From the NCBI GenBank assembly GCA_947647595.1, contig CANSKZ010000003.1, positions 62,001 through 126,000 of the forward strand: a stretch of DNA of 64,000 nt. Reading direction: 5' to 3'. Source of the stretch: an uncultured Clostridium sp. (GTDB lineage: Bacteria; Bacillota; Clostridia; TANB77; CAG-508). Every line of letters starts with the position of its first letter. The stretch's first letter is position 1. Below the pieces are notes generated by a model. It ran no database searches and had not been told where the DNA came from. It saw nothing but the letters and a program-made list of their open reading frames with translations. Made by a program: the position numbers and the translations under genes. Of the stretch, positions 9,701 through 19,637 are shown piece after piece.

Positions 9701-10261
9701 GAAAGAACAATTGAATCAGTTGGACTAGAGGAAATTTCAGCCAAGTTTGAAGAAGGACATCCAAAAATAACAGGTGCAAGAAAAGGTACATTAATTCATT
9801 TGATTTTGCAAAAATTAGATTTCCGTAAAAATTATACCCAAGAAGACTTAGAAGAATTTGTAAATCAATTGTGTTTACAAAAAGTCATACAAGAAGAGGA
9901 AGTAAAAAAGATTGCTTTATCTCCAATTCATTCATTTTTGAAATCTGAAATATATGATAGAATTAAGGAAGCAAAGCAAATTGAGAAAGAAAAAGCATTT
10001 TGCATTAATGTGGAATTAGAGGAATTTGGAAAACAAAAAGTTGCAGTTCAAGGAATGATTGATTTGTATTTTGTAGATAAAAATGATAGATTAGTATTAC
10101 TAGATTATAAAACTGATTTTGTAGAAGATGAGAATTTGTTAAAAGAAAAATATTTTAAGCAATTAAAAATTTATCAAAGGGCACTTGAAATTAGTTTAAA
10201 TAGAAGCGTTGATGAAATTTATATTTATGCGACAAATTTAAATAAATTAATTTATTTGTAA
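6721..10261 (+). CDS. addA: ATP-dependent helicase/nuclease subunit A, CGG +1 frameshift
   Basis: 1179 residues after correction, a normal length for AddA. AddAB processes DNA double-strand ends for recombination. Repaired residues 21-29 read AAAAGSGKT (Walker A); IDEYQDSNQ is the helicase motif II, SIHKSKGLEFP and VALTRAKEKL are later UvrD-type motifs, and the C-terminal LLDYKTDF is the RecB-family nuclease centre. The CGG at 6793 falls on the first glycine of the Walker A loop, so zero-frame translation (stop 6847) gives only a 42-residue peptide. The usual partner addB is not upstream and not in the window. Confidence 0.93.
6793..6795 (+). other. +1 frameshift site: GCT|C|GGA at Walker A glycine of AddA
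   Basis: Codon 25 is CGG; zero frame stops at TGA 6847. Skipping C gives Gly25-Ser-Gly-Lys-Thr, the intact nucleotide-binding loop. Confidence 0.9.
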
Positions 10262-10268
10262 AAAGTAT

Positions 10269-10296
10269 TTGAAAAAAATAAATTTAGGTATATAAT
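10269..10296 (+). promoter_or_regulatory. Promoter for the FGE-fold membrane protein gene
   Basis: TTGAAA at 10269 and TATAAT at 10291, 16-base spacer, 33 bases before the start codon, with AAGGAG between. Confidence 0.6.
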
Positions 10297-10328
10297 AAGA
10301 AAAAATAAAAAAGGAGATACGAAAGATT

Positions 10329-11465
10329 ATGTATTATAAAATTTCACCAGTTATCATTGGCTTACTTGTTGTTGCTGTTATAACAATTGCAGGATTTGGG
10401 ATTGCAATGATTGTGAATAAAAACAATAGTAAAAATCCAAATTCTTCAGAAATGAGCAATTCAGAGCTTGCCCCAGTATTAGATTTAAGTACGAATACAA
10501 ATGATGAAAATCAGGAAAGTGTAATAATTACTGCTGTAGCCACAACGGAAGACCAAGCTGGAATTTATTCAATTACATTACCAGATGGTTCTTCAAATCG
10601 TACAGATACAGCAACCTATGAAACCAAAAAAAATGGAAATTATACATTTAAAGCCAAAGGAAATAATGGGCAAATTTCGTCTCTTACAATTGAAGTAAAG
10701 AATATTCGAGAAGCCTCAGCGACAAGTCCATATATACCAACAGGATTTTCTCATGTAGAAGGGGAAGTAGAAAATGGTTATGTGATAAAAGATGAATATG
10801 GAAATGAATTTGTATGGGTGCCAGTAGAAAGTGGAAAATTGACAAGAAATACTTTATTGGACACAGATTATGAAGAATCAACAAGTACAGCTTCTGCTTT
10901 AGTCAATAGTGTAGCACAAAATTATGGGTTTTATATTGGAAGATATGAAGCGTCTAGCTATGAATCCAATGGCGAGAAGGTTGCTAGTAGTATAGCTAAT
11001 AAATCACCTTGGAATAATATTACGTATACTTTAGCAACAGAAGCTGCTATAAAAGCGTCATCTACGTTTGGTTATGAAGGCTATCAAACAGCAATTATGA
11101 ATAGTTATGCATGGGATACAGTTTTACAATGGCTAGATACTCAATTTGAAAATTATTCAACGAATACAAGCTATGGAAATTATTCAGGAAATATAAGAAA
11201 TACAGGAATGACACAGACAGATATTAAAAATAACATTTGTGATTTAGCAGGGAATTTAAGAGAGTGGACAACTGAGATTTATAAACCAAAAGCAACCAAT
11301 AAGAATTCGCAAAATGCACTAAATGAAGTCATATCTGAGACAATCACTTATCGAGTAATACGAGGTGGTGCAGCTAATGTAAGCAGAACGGCAAGTAGTC
11401 ATACAGGATACAAAGAAAATATGACAGATGAATATTGGGGATTTAGAATGATATTGTATAAGTAG
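10329..11465 (+). CDS. Membrane-anchored FGE-sulfatase (SUMF1/C-lectin fold) domain protein
   Basis: 378 residues: an N-terminal membrane anchor (about 7-30), a low-complexity linker, a small Ig-like part (about 60-125), and a C-terminal formylglycine-generating-enzyme-like domain. Diagnostic pieces are FVWVPVESG, FYIGRYEAS, CDLAGNLREWT, YRVIRGGA and a final WGFRMILYK. Such domains in gut Clostridia are usually non-catalytic surface modules. I do not see the cysteine pair of true formylglycine-generating enzymes, so catalysis is doubtful. Confidence 0.8.
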   Translation: MYYKISPVIIGLLVVAVITIAGFGIAMIVNKNNSKNPNSSEMSNSELAPVLDLSTNTNDENQESVIITAVATTEDQAGIYSITLPDGSSNRTDTATYETKKNGNYTFKAKGNNGQISSLTIEVKNIREASATSPYIPTGFSHVEGEVENGYVIKDEYGNEFVWVPVESGKLTRNTLLDTDYEESTSTASALVNSVAQNYGFYIGRYEASSYESNGEKVASSIANKSPWNNITYTLATEAAIKASSTFGYEGYQTAIMNSYAWDTVLQWLDTQFENYSTNTSYGNYSGNIRNTGMTQTDIKNNICDLAGNLREWTTEIYKPKATNKNSQNALNEVISETITYRVIRGGAANVSRTASSHTGYKENMTDEYWGFRMILYK

Positions 11466-11520
11466 AAAATAATCATAAAATTCAAATTTAACTTTATAAA
11501 TATAGTATAAATAATCGAAA

Positions 11521-11551
11521 AAACACCATCCTAAAAGAAAGGATGGTGTTT
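11521..11551 (+). promoter_or_regulatory. Perfect 11-bp hairpin enclosing a ribosome binding site
   Basis: AAACACCATCC (11521-11531) pairs with GGATGGTGTTT (11541-11551). The AAAGG that serves the ATG at 11552 is split between loop and stem. No T-run follows. It may mask the start, or be the remnant of a terminator. Confidence 0.5.
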
Positions 11552-11830
11552 ATGTTTTGGAGAAAATTAAATAAAAACATCGATAAATTAAATCAAAAAT
11601 TAGAAGAAAAAAATCTTGAGGAAATGTTGTATTTATTAGGAAATCGAAGGGAAATTTTCTGGAGGAATTTTTGGGCAGGTGTGAGCCGTGGAGTTGGAAT
11701 AGGAATAGGGGTTACTATTATAACAGCAATTTTGATTATTTTTTTAAAGAAAATTGTGACACTGAATATTCCAATTATTGGAAGATATATAGCAGACATT
11801 GTGGATATTGTAGAAAATAATCGATATTAA
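11552..11830 (+). CDS. DUF5665-like membrane protein
   Basis: 92 residues from the ATG at 11552 (an in-frame ATG at 11543 lies inside the hairpin stem). A charged helix is followed by a Gly/Ile-rich transmembrane segment (about residues 45-70) and a second hydrophobic stretch. Pattern and length match the DUF5665 family of small Bacillota membrane proteins. Function unknown. Confidence 0.65.
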   Translation: MFWRKLNKNIDKLNQKLEEKNLEEMLYLLGNRREIFWRNFWAGVSRGVGIGIGVTIITAILIIFLKKIVTLNIPIIGRYIADIVDIVENNRY

Positions 11831-11894
11831 AAGAGAATCCTGTCAAGTCACAATTTTGATTGAGTTACATAATATATACAAAGGAGTGGATATT

Positions 11895-12227
11895 ATGTTA
11901 GATTTTTTAATACAATTAGTGATTTGGATTCTCTGTATATATGGATTATTTAGCGTTATACAAGATTGTGTGAATTTTAATACATATAAGAAATTAGAAG
12001 AGAACATAAAATTTGTAATGACAGTAAAAAATGTAGAAAATGGAATTGAAGAATATATCCGAGAATTGACATATGGCAGAAATTTTTATAATAATTTAGT
12101 TGTGATTGATATGGAATCGGAAGATGATACAATGGAAATATTGCAAAAATTGGAAAGAGAAAAGTTTAATATGAAGGTTTTAGATAAACAAGAAGGAGTA
12201 GAGTATTTAAATCATATGGTAAAATAA
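11895..12227 (+). CDS. Small membrane-anchored hypothetical protein
   Basis: 110 residues. An N-terminal transmembrane helix (LIQLVIWILCIYGLF, about residues 4-20) precedes a cytoplasmic alpha/beta part (VVIDMESEDDTMEILQKL). The ATG at 11895 has AAAGGAG at a good distance. It lies 64 bases after the DUF5665-like gene, possibly co-transcribed. Not recognised. Confidence 0.6.
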   Translation: MLDFLIQLVIWILCIYGLFSVIQDCVNFNTYKKLEENIKFVMTVKNVENGIEEYIRELTYGRNFYNNLVVIDMESEDDTMEILQKLEREKFNMKVLDKQEGVEYLNHMVK

Positions 12228-12240
12228 AAAATTAGTAAGG

Positions 12241-12277
12241 AGAAAATCCAACGTCAAAGAAAAAAGTTGGATTTTCT
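12241..12277 (+). terminator. Hairpin terminator
   Basis: AGAAAATCCAAC / GTTGGATTTTCT stem, loop of about 13 bases, after the gene ending at 12227. Confidence 0.65.
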
Positions 12278-12299
12278 AAAAATAAAATTAAAAACAAGC

Positions 12300-12328
12300 T
12301 TGGCAAAATAAAATTTGTATGATAGAAT
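12300..12328 (+). promoter_or_regulatory. Promoter for adk
   Basis: TTGGCA at 12300 and TAGAAT at 12323, 17-base spacer. Confidence 0.4.
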
Positions 12329-12373
12329 CGATAAAAATGTTAAATACTAAAACAAAGGAGAAGGAGAAGGAAA

Positions 12374-13036
12374 ATGATAATTATAATGTTAGGCGCACCT
12401 GGTACAGGGAAAGGAACGGTTGGAAGTTTGCTAGCGCAAAAATTAAATATACCGCATATTTCAAGTGGAGAAATTTTTAGAAGTTATATCGAACGTGATG
12501 ATGAAATAGGAAAACAAGCAAAAGCCTATGTTTCAGAAGGAAAATTGGTGCCAGATGAAGTGACAATAAAAATTTTAGAAAAAAGATTAAATGAGCCAGA
12601 TACCCAAAATGGCTGTATTTTAGATGGATATCCAAGAACCGAAGGACAAGCTGAGAGTTTGGATCGATTATTAAAAGAACAAAATAGAAAAGTTAAAGTG
12701 GCTGTTAATTTAAGTTTGTCTGATGATGAAATTGTGGATAGAATTATAAAGAGAAGAACTTGCCAAAATCCAGATTGTAGAGAAATATATAATTTAGATT
12801 TCAAAAAACCAAATGTAGAAAATATTTGCGATAAATGTGGTAGTCAATTAATGGTCCGCGAGGATGATAAAGAAGAAACGATTCGAAAAAGATTAGAAAA
12901 TTACCATAATATATCAGAAAATTTAATTGATTTTTATAAAAACAAAGATATTTTATATACAGTAAAATTAAATAATGAATCGAATAAAGTATCTTCTGAT
13001 ATTGCAAAAGAAATCGAAGAATATTTGAAAAAATAG
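12374..13036 (+). CDS. adk: Adenylate kinase
   Basis: 220 residues, the long (zinc-lid) form. It converts AMP and ATP to two ADP in the cytoplasm. P-loop GAPGTGKGT at residues 7-15, DGYPRT in the AMP-binding part, and a LID with four cysteines (CQNPDC and CDKC) as in Gram-positive zinc-binding enzymes. It is not in the usual ribosomal-protein/secY operon but stands before a DUF4116 gene 11 bases downstream. GAAGGAGAAGG precedes the ATG. Confidence 0.95.
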   Translation: MIIIMLGAPGTGKGTVGSLLAQKLNIPHISSGEIFRSYIERDDEIGKQAKAYVSEGKLVPDEVTIKILEKRLNEPDTQNGCILDGYPRTEGQAESLDRLLKEQNRKVKVAVNLSLSDDEIVDRIIKRRTCQNPDCREIYNLDFKKPNVENICDKCGSQLMVREDDKEETIRKRLENYHNISENLIDFYKNKDILYTVKLNNESNKVSSDIAKEIEEYLKK

Positions 13037-13047
13037 AGGGGATACAA

Positions 13048-13581
13048 ATGGCAAAATCGCTAGATGTAATAGAGATGGAACAACATGCAGAAGAGAAAGA
13101 TTATGTTTTAGAACAAGTAAGAAGAAAAGGGGCGTTGTTAGAATTTGCATCAGATGAATTAAAAAACGATAAAGAAGTGGTTTTAGAAGCTGTTAAAAAT
13201 AATCCAGAAGCATTAGAATTTGCAAGTGATTCATTGAAGATGGAACGAGAGATTGTGTTTGAATCGGTTAGTCATGTGGGATGGACATATTGTTATGTTA
13301 AAGAAAATTTATTGAATGATAAAGAATTATTATTGGCAGGATTGAAAATAACTGGTCAAATATTATATTTTGCGAATCAACAAATGAGAGATGATAAAGA
13401 AGTGGTTTTAGAAGCTGTAAAAAACAAGGGAATTATTGTAAAATATGCGAGTCAACGTCTAAAGAATGATTTGGAAATAGGAATTGCTGCCATGTCTCAA
13501 AATAAAAAATGCTATGAGTTTTTAAGTGACGAATTAAAACAAAAGCAGGAAATAGTAGAAATTTTAAAGAAAGAAAAGTAG
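13048..13581 (+). CDS. DUF4116 repeat protein
   Basis: 177 residues made of helical repeats of about 47 residues. Each carries DDKEVVLEAVKN-type and LEFASDELK-type segments, the DUF4116 signature known from bacteria and large viruses. Probably a scaffold for protein contacts. Follows adk closely, so likely co-transcribed. Function unknown. Confidence 0.75.
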   Translation: MAKSLDVIEMEQHAEEKDYVLEQVRRKGALLEFASDELKNDKEVVLEAVKNNPEALEFASDSLKMEREIVFESVSHVGWTYCYVKENLLNDKELLLAGLKITGQILYFANQQMRDDKEVVLEAVKNKGIIVKYASQRLKNDLEIGIAAMSQNKKCYEFLSDELKQKQEIVEILKKEK

Positions 13582-13602
13582 TTTAAAACTACTTTTCTTA
13601 TT
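13571..13602. terminator. Terminator overlapping converging stops
   Basis: AAAAGTAGTTT / AAACTACTTTT with T-runs on both strands; it overlaps the 3' ends of the genes at 13048 and 13598. Confidence 0.75.
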
Positions 13603-13798
13603 TGTGAAAAAGATTTTTGAAAAATGTTATGAATCGATTTTCATCTGGAGTTTCCAAGAAATTTTCTGATTCAAATTGTTTTTCACCCCAATGTTCAATT
13701 TTGTCATACAAATAGGATTCATAACAAGGCCAGCACAAACCATGAAAGGTTTCTTCTTTCACTTCAAATAATTTGTTACATTTCTTGCAATATTTCAT
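13598..13798 (-). CDS. Small zinc-ribbon protein
   Basis: 66 residues starting MKYCKKCNKLF with a second pair CWPC, i.e. two CxxC knuckles that should bind one zinc, then an acidic helical tail. The start at 13798 has AGGAGG nine bases upstream; a longer in-frame ATG further up has none. Function unknown. Confidence 0.7.
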   Translation of the reverse strand: MKYCKKCNKLFEVKEETFHGLCWPCYESYLYDKIEHWGEKQFESENFLETPDENRFITFFKNLFHK

Positions 13799-13928
13799 TT
13801 TATACCTCCTTAAAATAAAAATTTGAAGTAAAAACAGTATATCACAGTTATAGACAAGATTCAACAGTTACAGCTTCTTAATAAAAATTTTTTATCAGTA
13901 TAAAATACTATACAAGGAGGACTTGTAT

Positions 13929-14252
13929 ATGTATGATATAGATTATAAAGCAATGGGACAACGTATACGTTTACGAAGAAAAGAGTTGGATTTAACACAA
14001 GAGCAATTAGCAGAAAAAGCAGAAATTAGCCCCTCTCATATAGGAGAAATAGAAAGAGGAACAAGTATATGTAGTTTAGCGGTTTTAGTGAATATTGCGA
14101 CTGTATTAGACTTAAATTTGGATACCTTAATCAAAGGAATTAGTGATGAGAATGTAGATAGTGCTTTTTCAGAAATATTAGATACATTACCAAAAGATAA
14201 TAAAAAGTTATATATAAAATTATGTGAAAATATTGCAGATACTTTAAAATAA
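13929..14252 (+). CDS. XRE-family transcriptional regulator
   Basis: 107 residues: a helix-turn-helix of the Cro/CI type (about residues 7-60, with LTQEQLAEKAEIS and HIGEIERG) and a short helical C-terminus. AAGGAGG ends nine bases before the ATG at 13929. The presumed -10 region lies in the near-palindrome AGTATAAAATACT, which could be an autoregulatory operator. No obvious partner gene. Confidence 0.8.
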   Translation: MYDIDYKAMGQRIRLRRKELDLTQEQLAEKAEISPSHIGEIERGTSICSLAVLVNIATVLDLNLDTLIKGISDENVDSAFSEILDTLPKDNKKLYIKLCENIADTLK

Positions 14253-14280
14253 AAATGAAAAATAAATTAAAATTTCAATA

Positions 14281-14320
14281 AAAATCCTAAAATTAATAAT
14301 TAATTTTAGGATTTTTTTGA
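14281..14320 (+). terminator. Rho-independent terminator
   Basis: AAATCCTAAAATTA / TAATTTTAGGATTT followed by a T-run, after the XRE gene. Confidence 0.85.
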
Positions 14321-14393
14321 ATTGTGAACTGACTGATATTAGCGAATTTCAAGAATAAGAAATAAAAAAATTAAAAAAATTTAAAAAAAATAC

Positions 14394-14422
14394 TTTACAA
14401 ATGAAAATTGATGTGCTATAAT
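14394..14422 (+). promoter_or_regulatory. Promoter of the TasA/SipW-like operon
   Basis: TTTACA at 14394 and TATAAT at 14417, 17-base spacer; predicted start near 14429. Confidence 0.6.
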
Positions 14423-14428
14423 GCGTTC

Positions 14429-14699
14429 AAGTTGAATATTTTTTAACGTATATTTTATCTTAAAAAATAAATTTCAATTCTGAAATTTATATTTTCCAAA
14501 AAGAAAAAAGAGTGAAAGAAAAATTTTATTTAGTTTAATATTATATCCCCCCAAAAAAACGTAGTATAGAACAATATATTTTTTTAACGCATCTTAATTT
14601 TATAGTTCATTTGAATATGCCCCCCAGCAATTTATATAGATGCAAAAACATACGTTAAAAATATTTAACTTTATTTTAAACAAAGAAAGGAGGGAGGCT
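14429..14699 (+). promoter_or_regulatory. Long leader of the TasA-like operon with two C-runs
   Basis: About 270 bases without a reading frame. It contains two six-C blocks (near 14548 and 14622) in very AT-rich DNA, each in a similar TATATCCCCCC or TATGCCCCCC setting, and ends in a strong purine-rich GGAGGGAGG ribosome site. The C-blocks could pair with that site. No known riboswitch is recognised. Confidence 0.4.
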
Positions 14700-15338
14700 A
14701 TGGACAAAAAACAAAAAAAGATGTTGATTTCAATCTTTGCGATATTACTTTTAATTGTATTGTTGGTTGGTTTTACATTTGCAAAATATATTTCTACTTA
14801 TAATGGAAAAGGCAAAGCGCGCATTGCAAAATGGACATTTAAAGTCAATGAATGGAGTGTAGACGAAACAAAGGAATTATCTTTATTTGATACACTACAT
14901 CATGTTGATTTAGAAGAAGGAAGAATTGCTCCTGGTTATTATGGAAGTTTTGATGTTGTTCTTGATGCAACTGGTTCTGAAGTAGATTTGCAATATTATA
15001 TTGAAGCAAGAGAAACAGGTCATAAACCAGAAAATTTAGAATTTCAAGCAATTATAAATCGTGATCAATATACAAGATTTTATCCAACATTAAGAGAATT
15101 AGCAGAGAATGAGTTACGTGGAGTCATTGAAAGAACTGCTGTTGATAAAGTAGTGCCGATAACAATTAATTGTGTTTGGCCGTTTGAAAGCGGAGACAAT
15201 GAAGAACAAGTGGCAGAATCAAACCTAGAAGATACAGCAGCTGGAAAAGGCTCATATGTAGGACAAATCAATACATATGATTATGGATTTTCTTTAAAAG
15301 TTGTAGGAACACAAGCAAGAGCTACAGCAAAAAATTAA
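14700..15338 (+). CDS. TasA/camelysin-like secreted protein
   Basis: 212 residues: a signal/membrane segment (about 8-27, ending TFAKYIS) and a beta-rich secreted domain. The FAKY motif after the hydrophobic stretch and the following gene for a SipW-type signal peptidase are the pattern of TasA/CalY fibre proteins of Gram-positive biofilms. An in-frame ATG at 14640 lacks a ribosome site, whereas GGAGGGAGG precedes 14700. Assignment rests on architecture and neighbours. Confidence 0.65.
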   Translation: MDKKQKKMLISIFAILLLIVLLVGFTFAKYISTYNGKGKARIAKWTFKVNEWSVDETKELSLFDTLHHVDLEEGRIAPGYYGSFDVVLDATGSEVDLQYYIEARETGHKPENLEFQAIINRDQYTRFYPTLRELAENELRGVIERTAVDKVVPITINCVWPFESGDNEEQVAESNLEDTAAGKGSYVGQINTYDYGFSLKVVGTQARATAKN

Positions 15339-15450
15339 AAAATTATATCCAATTTAAAAACCTTATATGAAATTGGCAGAGAGAAAATTAGCTCTCTGCT
15401 AAGAATATAATGAATGATGTTTTTAGCAGAAAGCTAAGGAAAGGAAGAGA

Positions 15451-15951
15451 ATGATAAAAAGGATTTTTAGGATGTTAAACAATATAATTTTGATAAGTTT
15501 AGTAATAATTTTGATTTTGGTATTTTATGCAAAATATATAAAAAGAGAACCTGTTGTAAAACTTGGTTCATATGGTATCTTGATTGTACTTACAAATAGT
15601 ATGGAACCAACAATTCAGGAAAATGAATTTATTATTATAAAAGAGAGTGAACAGTATGAATTAAATGATATTGTTACTTATATGGATTTAGATGGTATGT
15701 TGATTACACATAGAATTTTCCAAATAGATGAATCCAGTTTTTTGGCAAAAGGAGATAATAATTCAATTGTTGATGGTAATATGGATATTGAAAGGATACA
15801 AGGCAAAGTAATCTATCATTCGAAAGCACTTGGGATTTTTGTATTAGATTATTTGAAGATTGTTTTGATGGCATATCTAGTTTTTGTATTTGTTATTTAT
15901 GGTGTAGCAAAATTTAGAAAGGAGGCAACAAATGAGATTCAAGAAAAATAA
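15451..15951 (+). CDS. SipW-type signal peptidase I
   Basis: 166 residues with transmembrane segments at both ends (about 10-27 and 135-155). The catalytic Ser lies in TNSMEPTI and the second motif reads LITHRI, with His where bacterial enzymes of the LepB type have Lys. That is the ER/SipW subclass that processes TasA-like proteins. The KGDNN motif also fits. It follows the TasA-like gene and overlaps the next gene by 20 bases. Confidence 0.85.
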   Translation: MIKRIFRMLNNIILISLVIILILVFYAKYIKREPVVKLGSYGILIVLTNSMEPTIQENEFIIIKESEQYELNDIVTYMDLDGMLITHRIFQIDESSFLAKGDNNSIVDGNMDIERIQGKVIYHSKALGIFVLDYLKIVLMAYLVFVFVIYGVAKFRKEATNEIQEK

Positions 15952-16432
15952 AGTTGGAATTTTAATTATTTTGATGGCGATTTGTGTTAATAGTATTTCA
16001 TTGTCAAAATATAATACCAATATGGAATATCAGGCAAGTACTAAAATTGCTAGGGCAATTGTAGAGCTTGAGAAGGATGAAAAAATGGAAATGGAAATTA
16101 CAGAAAGAACGCTTCCTTTAGAATATCATTTTTGTATTAATAATTATAATGAAACAGGGATAAATGAAGTAGCGTTTGATTATGTTATTGAAATTGAAAA
16201 TTCGGTTGATAATTTTCCAGTGAGTTATACATTATGGGATTGTGATAACCAGAAAGAAATAAAGTTGAAGAATGGAAAAAGTGAAGTTTTGAGAATCAAA
16301 CATTCTGAAAAGGAAAGCAGAAAATTTAAATTATGTTTGCAATGGAAAGAATTAAATGAAGATTTAGCAGATAATTTACAAATAAAATTAAAAATTGATG
16401 TGGTTCAAAGTAAGAAAGGAGAATCAATATGA
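15932..16432 (+). CDS. Secreted TasA-operon protein
   Basis: 166 residues: an N-terminal hydrophobic segment (about 9-26) then LSKYNTN, again the KY motif seen after the signal in SipW substrates, and a beta-rich domain. It starts inside the signal peptidase gene, with GAAAGGAGG upstream, so translation is probably coupled. Likely a second substrate and minor fibre subunit. Not identified further. Confidence 0.6.
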   Translation: MRFKKNKVGILIILMAICVNSISLSKYNTNMEYQASTKIARAIVELEKDEKMEMEITERTLPLEYHFCINNYNETGINEVAFDYVIEIENSVDNFPVSYTLWDCDNQKEIKLKNGKSEVLRIKHSEKESRKFKLCLQWKELNEDLADNLQIKLKIDVVQSKKGESI

Positions 16433-17256
16433 AACGAAATAAGATAGGAATAATATTTGGTGTGCTATTAATTGGATTGACCAATATTGTTAATGCAAAA
16501 TATGTTTATTATTTTGAAGAAACAATTATCGAATTAAAAAGGGATAGCAGTTTGCCAATTTGTCAGGTTCGTTATTCAACAGAAGAAGAAACGAATCAGA
16601 ATGTAATTGTGACCATAACTTCTAATAAACAAATTGAGCAAGTGAGTGGATTTGAATTATCAGAGGATAAAAAAACATTAACCAAAGAAGTAAGTGAAAA
16701 CGAAATACAAACAATCAAGATAAGAGATTTTTCAGGAAATTGTACAGAAGTAGAATATAATGTAAATTATATTGATAAGGAATTTCCACAAATTATTGGA
16801 TGTGAAAATGGAGGTGTTTATAAAGGACCAGTAAGTTTAGAATATCATGATAATAGTGGAATTGCAGAAATTCAAATTGACCATTATGATGAACATTTAG
16901 ACGCAACTGCTTATAAAATAAATGGCAATCTTGCAGTTTCAATTAAAGCACATCCATTAAATACTAAAAAATATCGATATTATATAGAGGAAGAATTATA
17001 TAGTACAGTAACAGAATCAACCTATATATTTACTGGATTAGAAGCAGAAATGGAAAAGGCAATAAAGGTGGAAGCTTTGGATGAAGAAGGAAATGTATTA
17101 GATACGATTGCAATAGAAGAAATTTGTAGTAATTTTGAAGAAAAAGAAAGTGTTCAAAATTATTCTGAGCATGAATTGGTGAAAAAAGGAAATTATCAAA
17201 TTAAAGTAACTGATTTTGCTGGAAATGAAACGATTTATCAGATAAAAGTAAAATAA
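16429..17256 (+). CDS. Secreted Ig-like protein of the TasA operon
   Basis: 275 residues, starting with an ATGA overlap with the previous gene. A signal segment (about 6-23) ends in NAKYVYY, matching the other two putative SipW substrates, followed by beta-sandwich-like repeats ending in ITDFAGN-type motifs (DFSGN, DFAGNET) as in bacterial Ig-like domains. Probably an extracellular adhesin or fibre accessory. Confidence 0.6.
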   Translation: MKRNKIGIIFGVLLIGLTNIVNAKYVYYFEETIIELKRDSSLPICQVRYSTEEETNQNVIVTITSNKQIEQVSGFELSEDKKTLTKEVSENEIQTIKIRDFSGNCTEVEYNVNYIDKEFPQIIGCENGGVYKGPVSLEYHDNSGIAEIQIDHYDEHLDATAYKINGNLAVSIKAHPLNTKKYRYYIEEELYSTVTESTYIFTGLEAEMEKAIKVEALDEEGNVLDTIAIEEICSNFEEKESVQNYSEHELVKKGNYQIKVTDFAGNETIYQIKVK

Positions 17257-17271
17257 ATTTCAAAAAAAGTA

Positions 17272-17300
17272 TTGAAAAAAAAAATAAACTGGTATAAAAT
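17272..17300 (+). promoter_or_regulatory. Promoter of the gap-pgk glycolytic operon
   Basis: TTGAAA at 17272 with TATAAAAT at 17293-17300; a TGATGCT/AGCATCA hairpin (17332-17351) sits between it and the gap ribosome site. Confidence 0.5.
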
Positions 17301-17356
17301 GACAACAGTTGTAAAAACTAAATTGTAATTTGATGCTAGAGAAAGCATCAAGATAG

Positions 17357-18367
<1,011 letters not shown>

Positions 18368-18440
18368 TTTGAATAATGTGTAATGTAAGAGGTCGGCTGA
18401 TGAAAAGTCGACTCTTATGTATTTAAAGGAGGAAAGAAAA

Positions 18441-19625
18441 ATGAACAAAAAGACAGTAAAAGATATTGATTTAAAAGGTAAAAAAGTATTGGTAAGATGT
18501 GATTTTAACGTTCCTTATGATGAAACCAGAAAAATCACAGATAATCGAAGAATTGTTGCAGCTTTGCCTACGATTCAATATTTAATCGAAAATAATTGCA
18601 AAGTTATTTTATGCTCCCATTTAGGACGCCCAAAGGGAGAAGTAAAGCCAGAGTTTTCATTAAATATTGTAGCTGAAGAATTATCAAAATTATTGGGAAA
18701 AGAAGTAAAACTTAGTCAGGATGTTGTAGGAGAAGATGCGAACAAACTTGCTTCTGAATTAAAAGAAGGAGAAGTACTGCTTCTTGAAAATGTTCGATTT
18801 GAAGCTGGCGAAGAAAAAAATGATGAAGAATTATCGAAAAAATTTGCTTCTTTGGCAGAAGTTTTTGTCAATGATGCGTTTGGAACAGCTCACAGAGCAC
18901 ATAGCTCAACGACTGGTGTAGCAAGCTATTTGCCAGCTGTATCTGGATTTTTGATTGAAAAAGAATTGAACTTTTTAGGAACCGCTTTGGAAAATCCAGA
19001 AAGACCATTTGTAGCAATCCTTGGAGGAAAGAAGGTTTCAGATAAAATTGGTGTCATTAACAGTTTACTAGAAAAAGTAGACACATTATTAATTGGTGGT
19101 GCAATGGCCTATACTTTCTTTAAATCTATGGGATATAATGTTGGAAATTCGATTTGTGAAGAAGACAAGTTAGATTTAGCAAAAGAACTAATGGAAAAAG
19201 CTAAAGCCAAAGGCGTTAAATTCATGTTGCCAGTAGATACCAAAATTGGTAAAGAATTTTCAGCAGATACAGAGAGCAAAAATGTAAGTTATACAGAAAT
19301 TCCAGATGGTTGGGAAGGATTTGATATTGGTGAAGAAACCATAAAATTGTACGCAGAAGAATTAAAAAATGCAAAAACAGTTGTATGGAATGGACCTTTG
19401 GGATTGTTTGAATTTGAGCAATTTGCAATAGGAACAAATGCGATTGCTGAAACATTAGCTAATGTCGATGCAGTTAAAATTATTGGTGGAGGAGATTCTG
19501 CAGCAGCGGTTGAAAAAGCAGGATTAGCAGAAAAATTCACGCATATTTCAACTGGCGGTGGAGCAAGCTTAGAATTTTTAGAAGGTAAAAAATTACCAGG
19601 AATTGAAGCATTACAAGATAAATAA
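18441..19625 (+). CDS. pgk: Phosphoglycerate kinase
   Basis: 394 residues. It makes ATP from 1,3-bisphosphoglycerate. RCDFNVPY near the N-terminus, [21 protein letters not shown] and [11 protein letters not shown] near the C-terminus are canonical. The start at 18441 follows AAAGGAGG. The 74 bases after gap hold an imperfect hairpin (18385-18416) that could tune the gap/pgk ratio. Confidence 0.97.
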   Translation: MNKKTVKDIDLKGKKVLVRCDFNVPYDETRKITDNRRIVAALPTIQYLIENNCKVILCSHLGRPKGEVKPEFSLNIVAEELSKLLGKEVKLSQDVVGEDANKLASELKEGEVLLLENVRFEAGEEKNDEELSKKFASLAEVFVNDAFGTAHRAHSSTTGVASYLPAVSGFLIEKELNFLGTALENPERPFVAILGGKKVSDKIGVINSLLEKVDTLLIGGAMAYTFFKSMGYNVGNSICEEDKLDLAKELMEKAKAKGVKFMLPVDTKIGKEFSADTESKNVSYTEIPDGWEGFDIGEETIKLYAEELKNAKTVVWNGPLGLFEFEQFAIGTNAIAETLANVDAVKIIGGGDSAAAVEKAGLAEKFTHISTGGGASLEFLEGKKLPGIEALQDK

Positions 19626-19637
19626 GGAAGTTATAGT

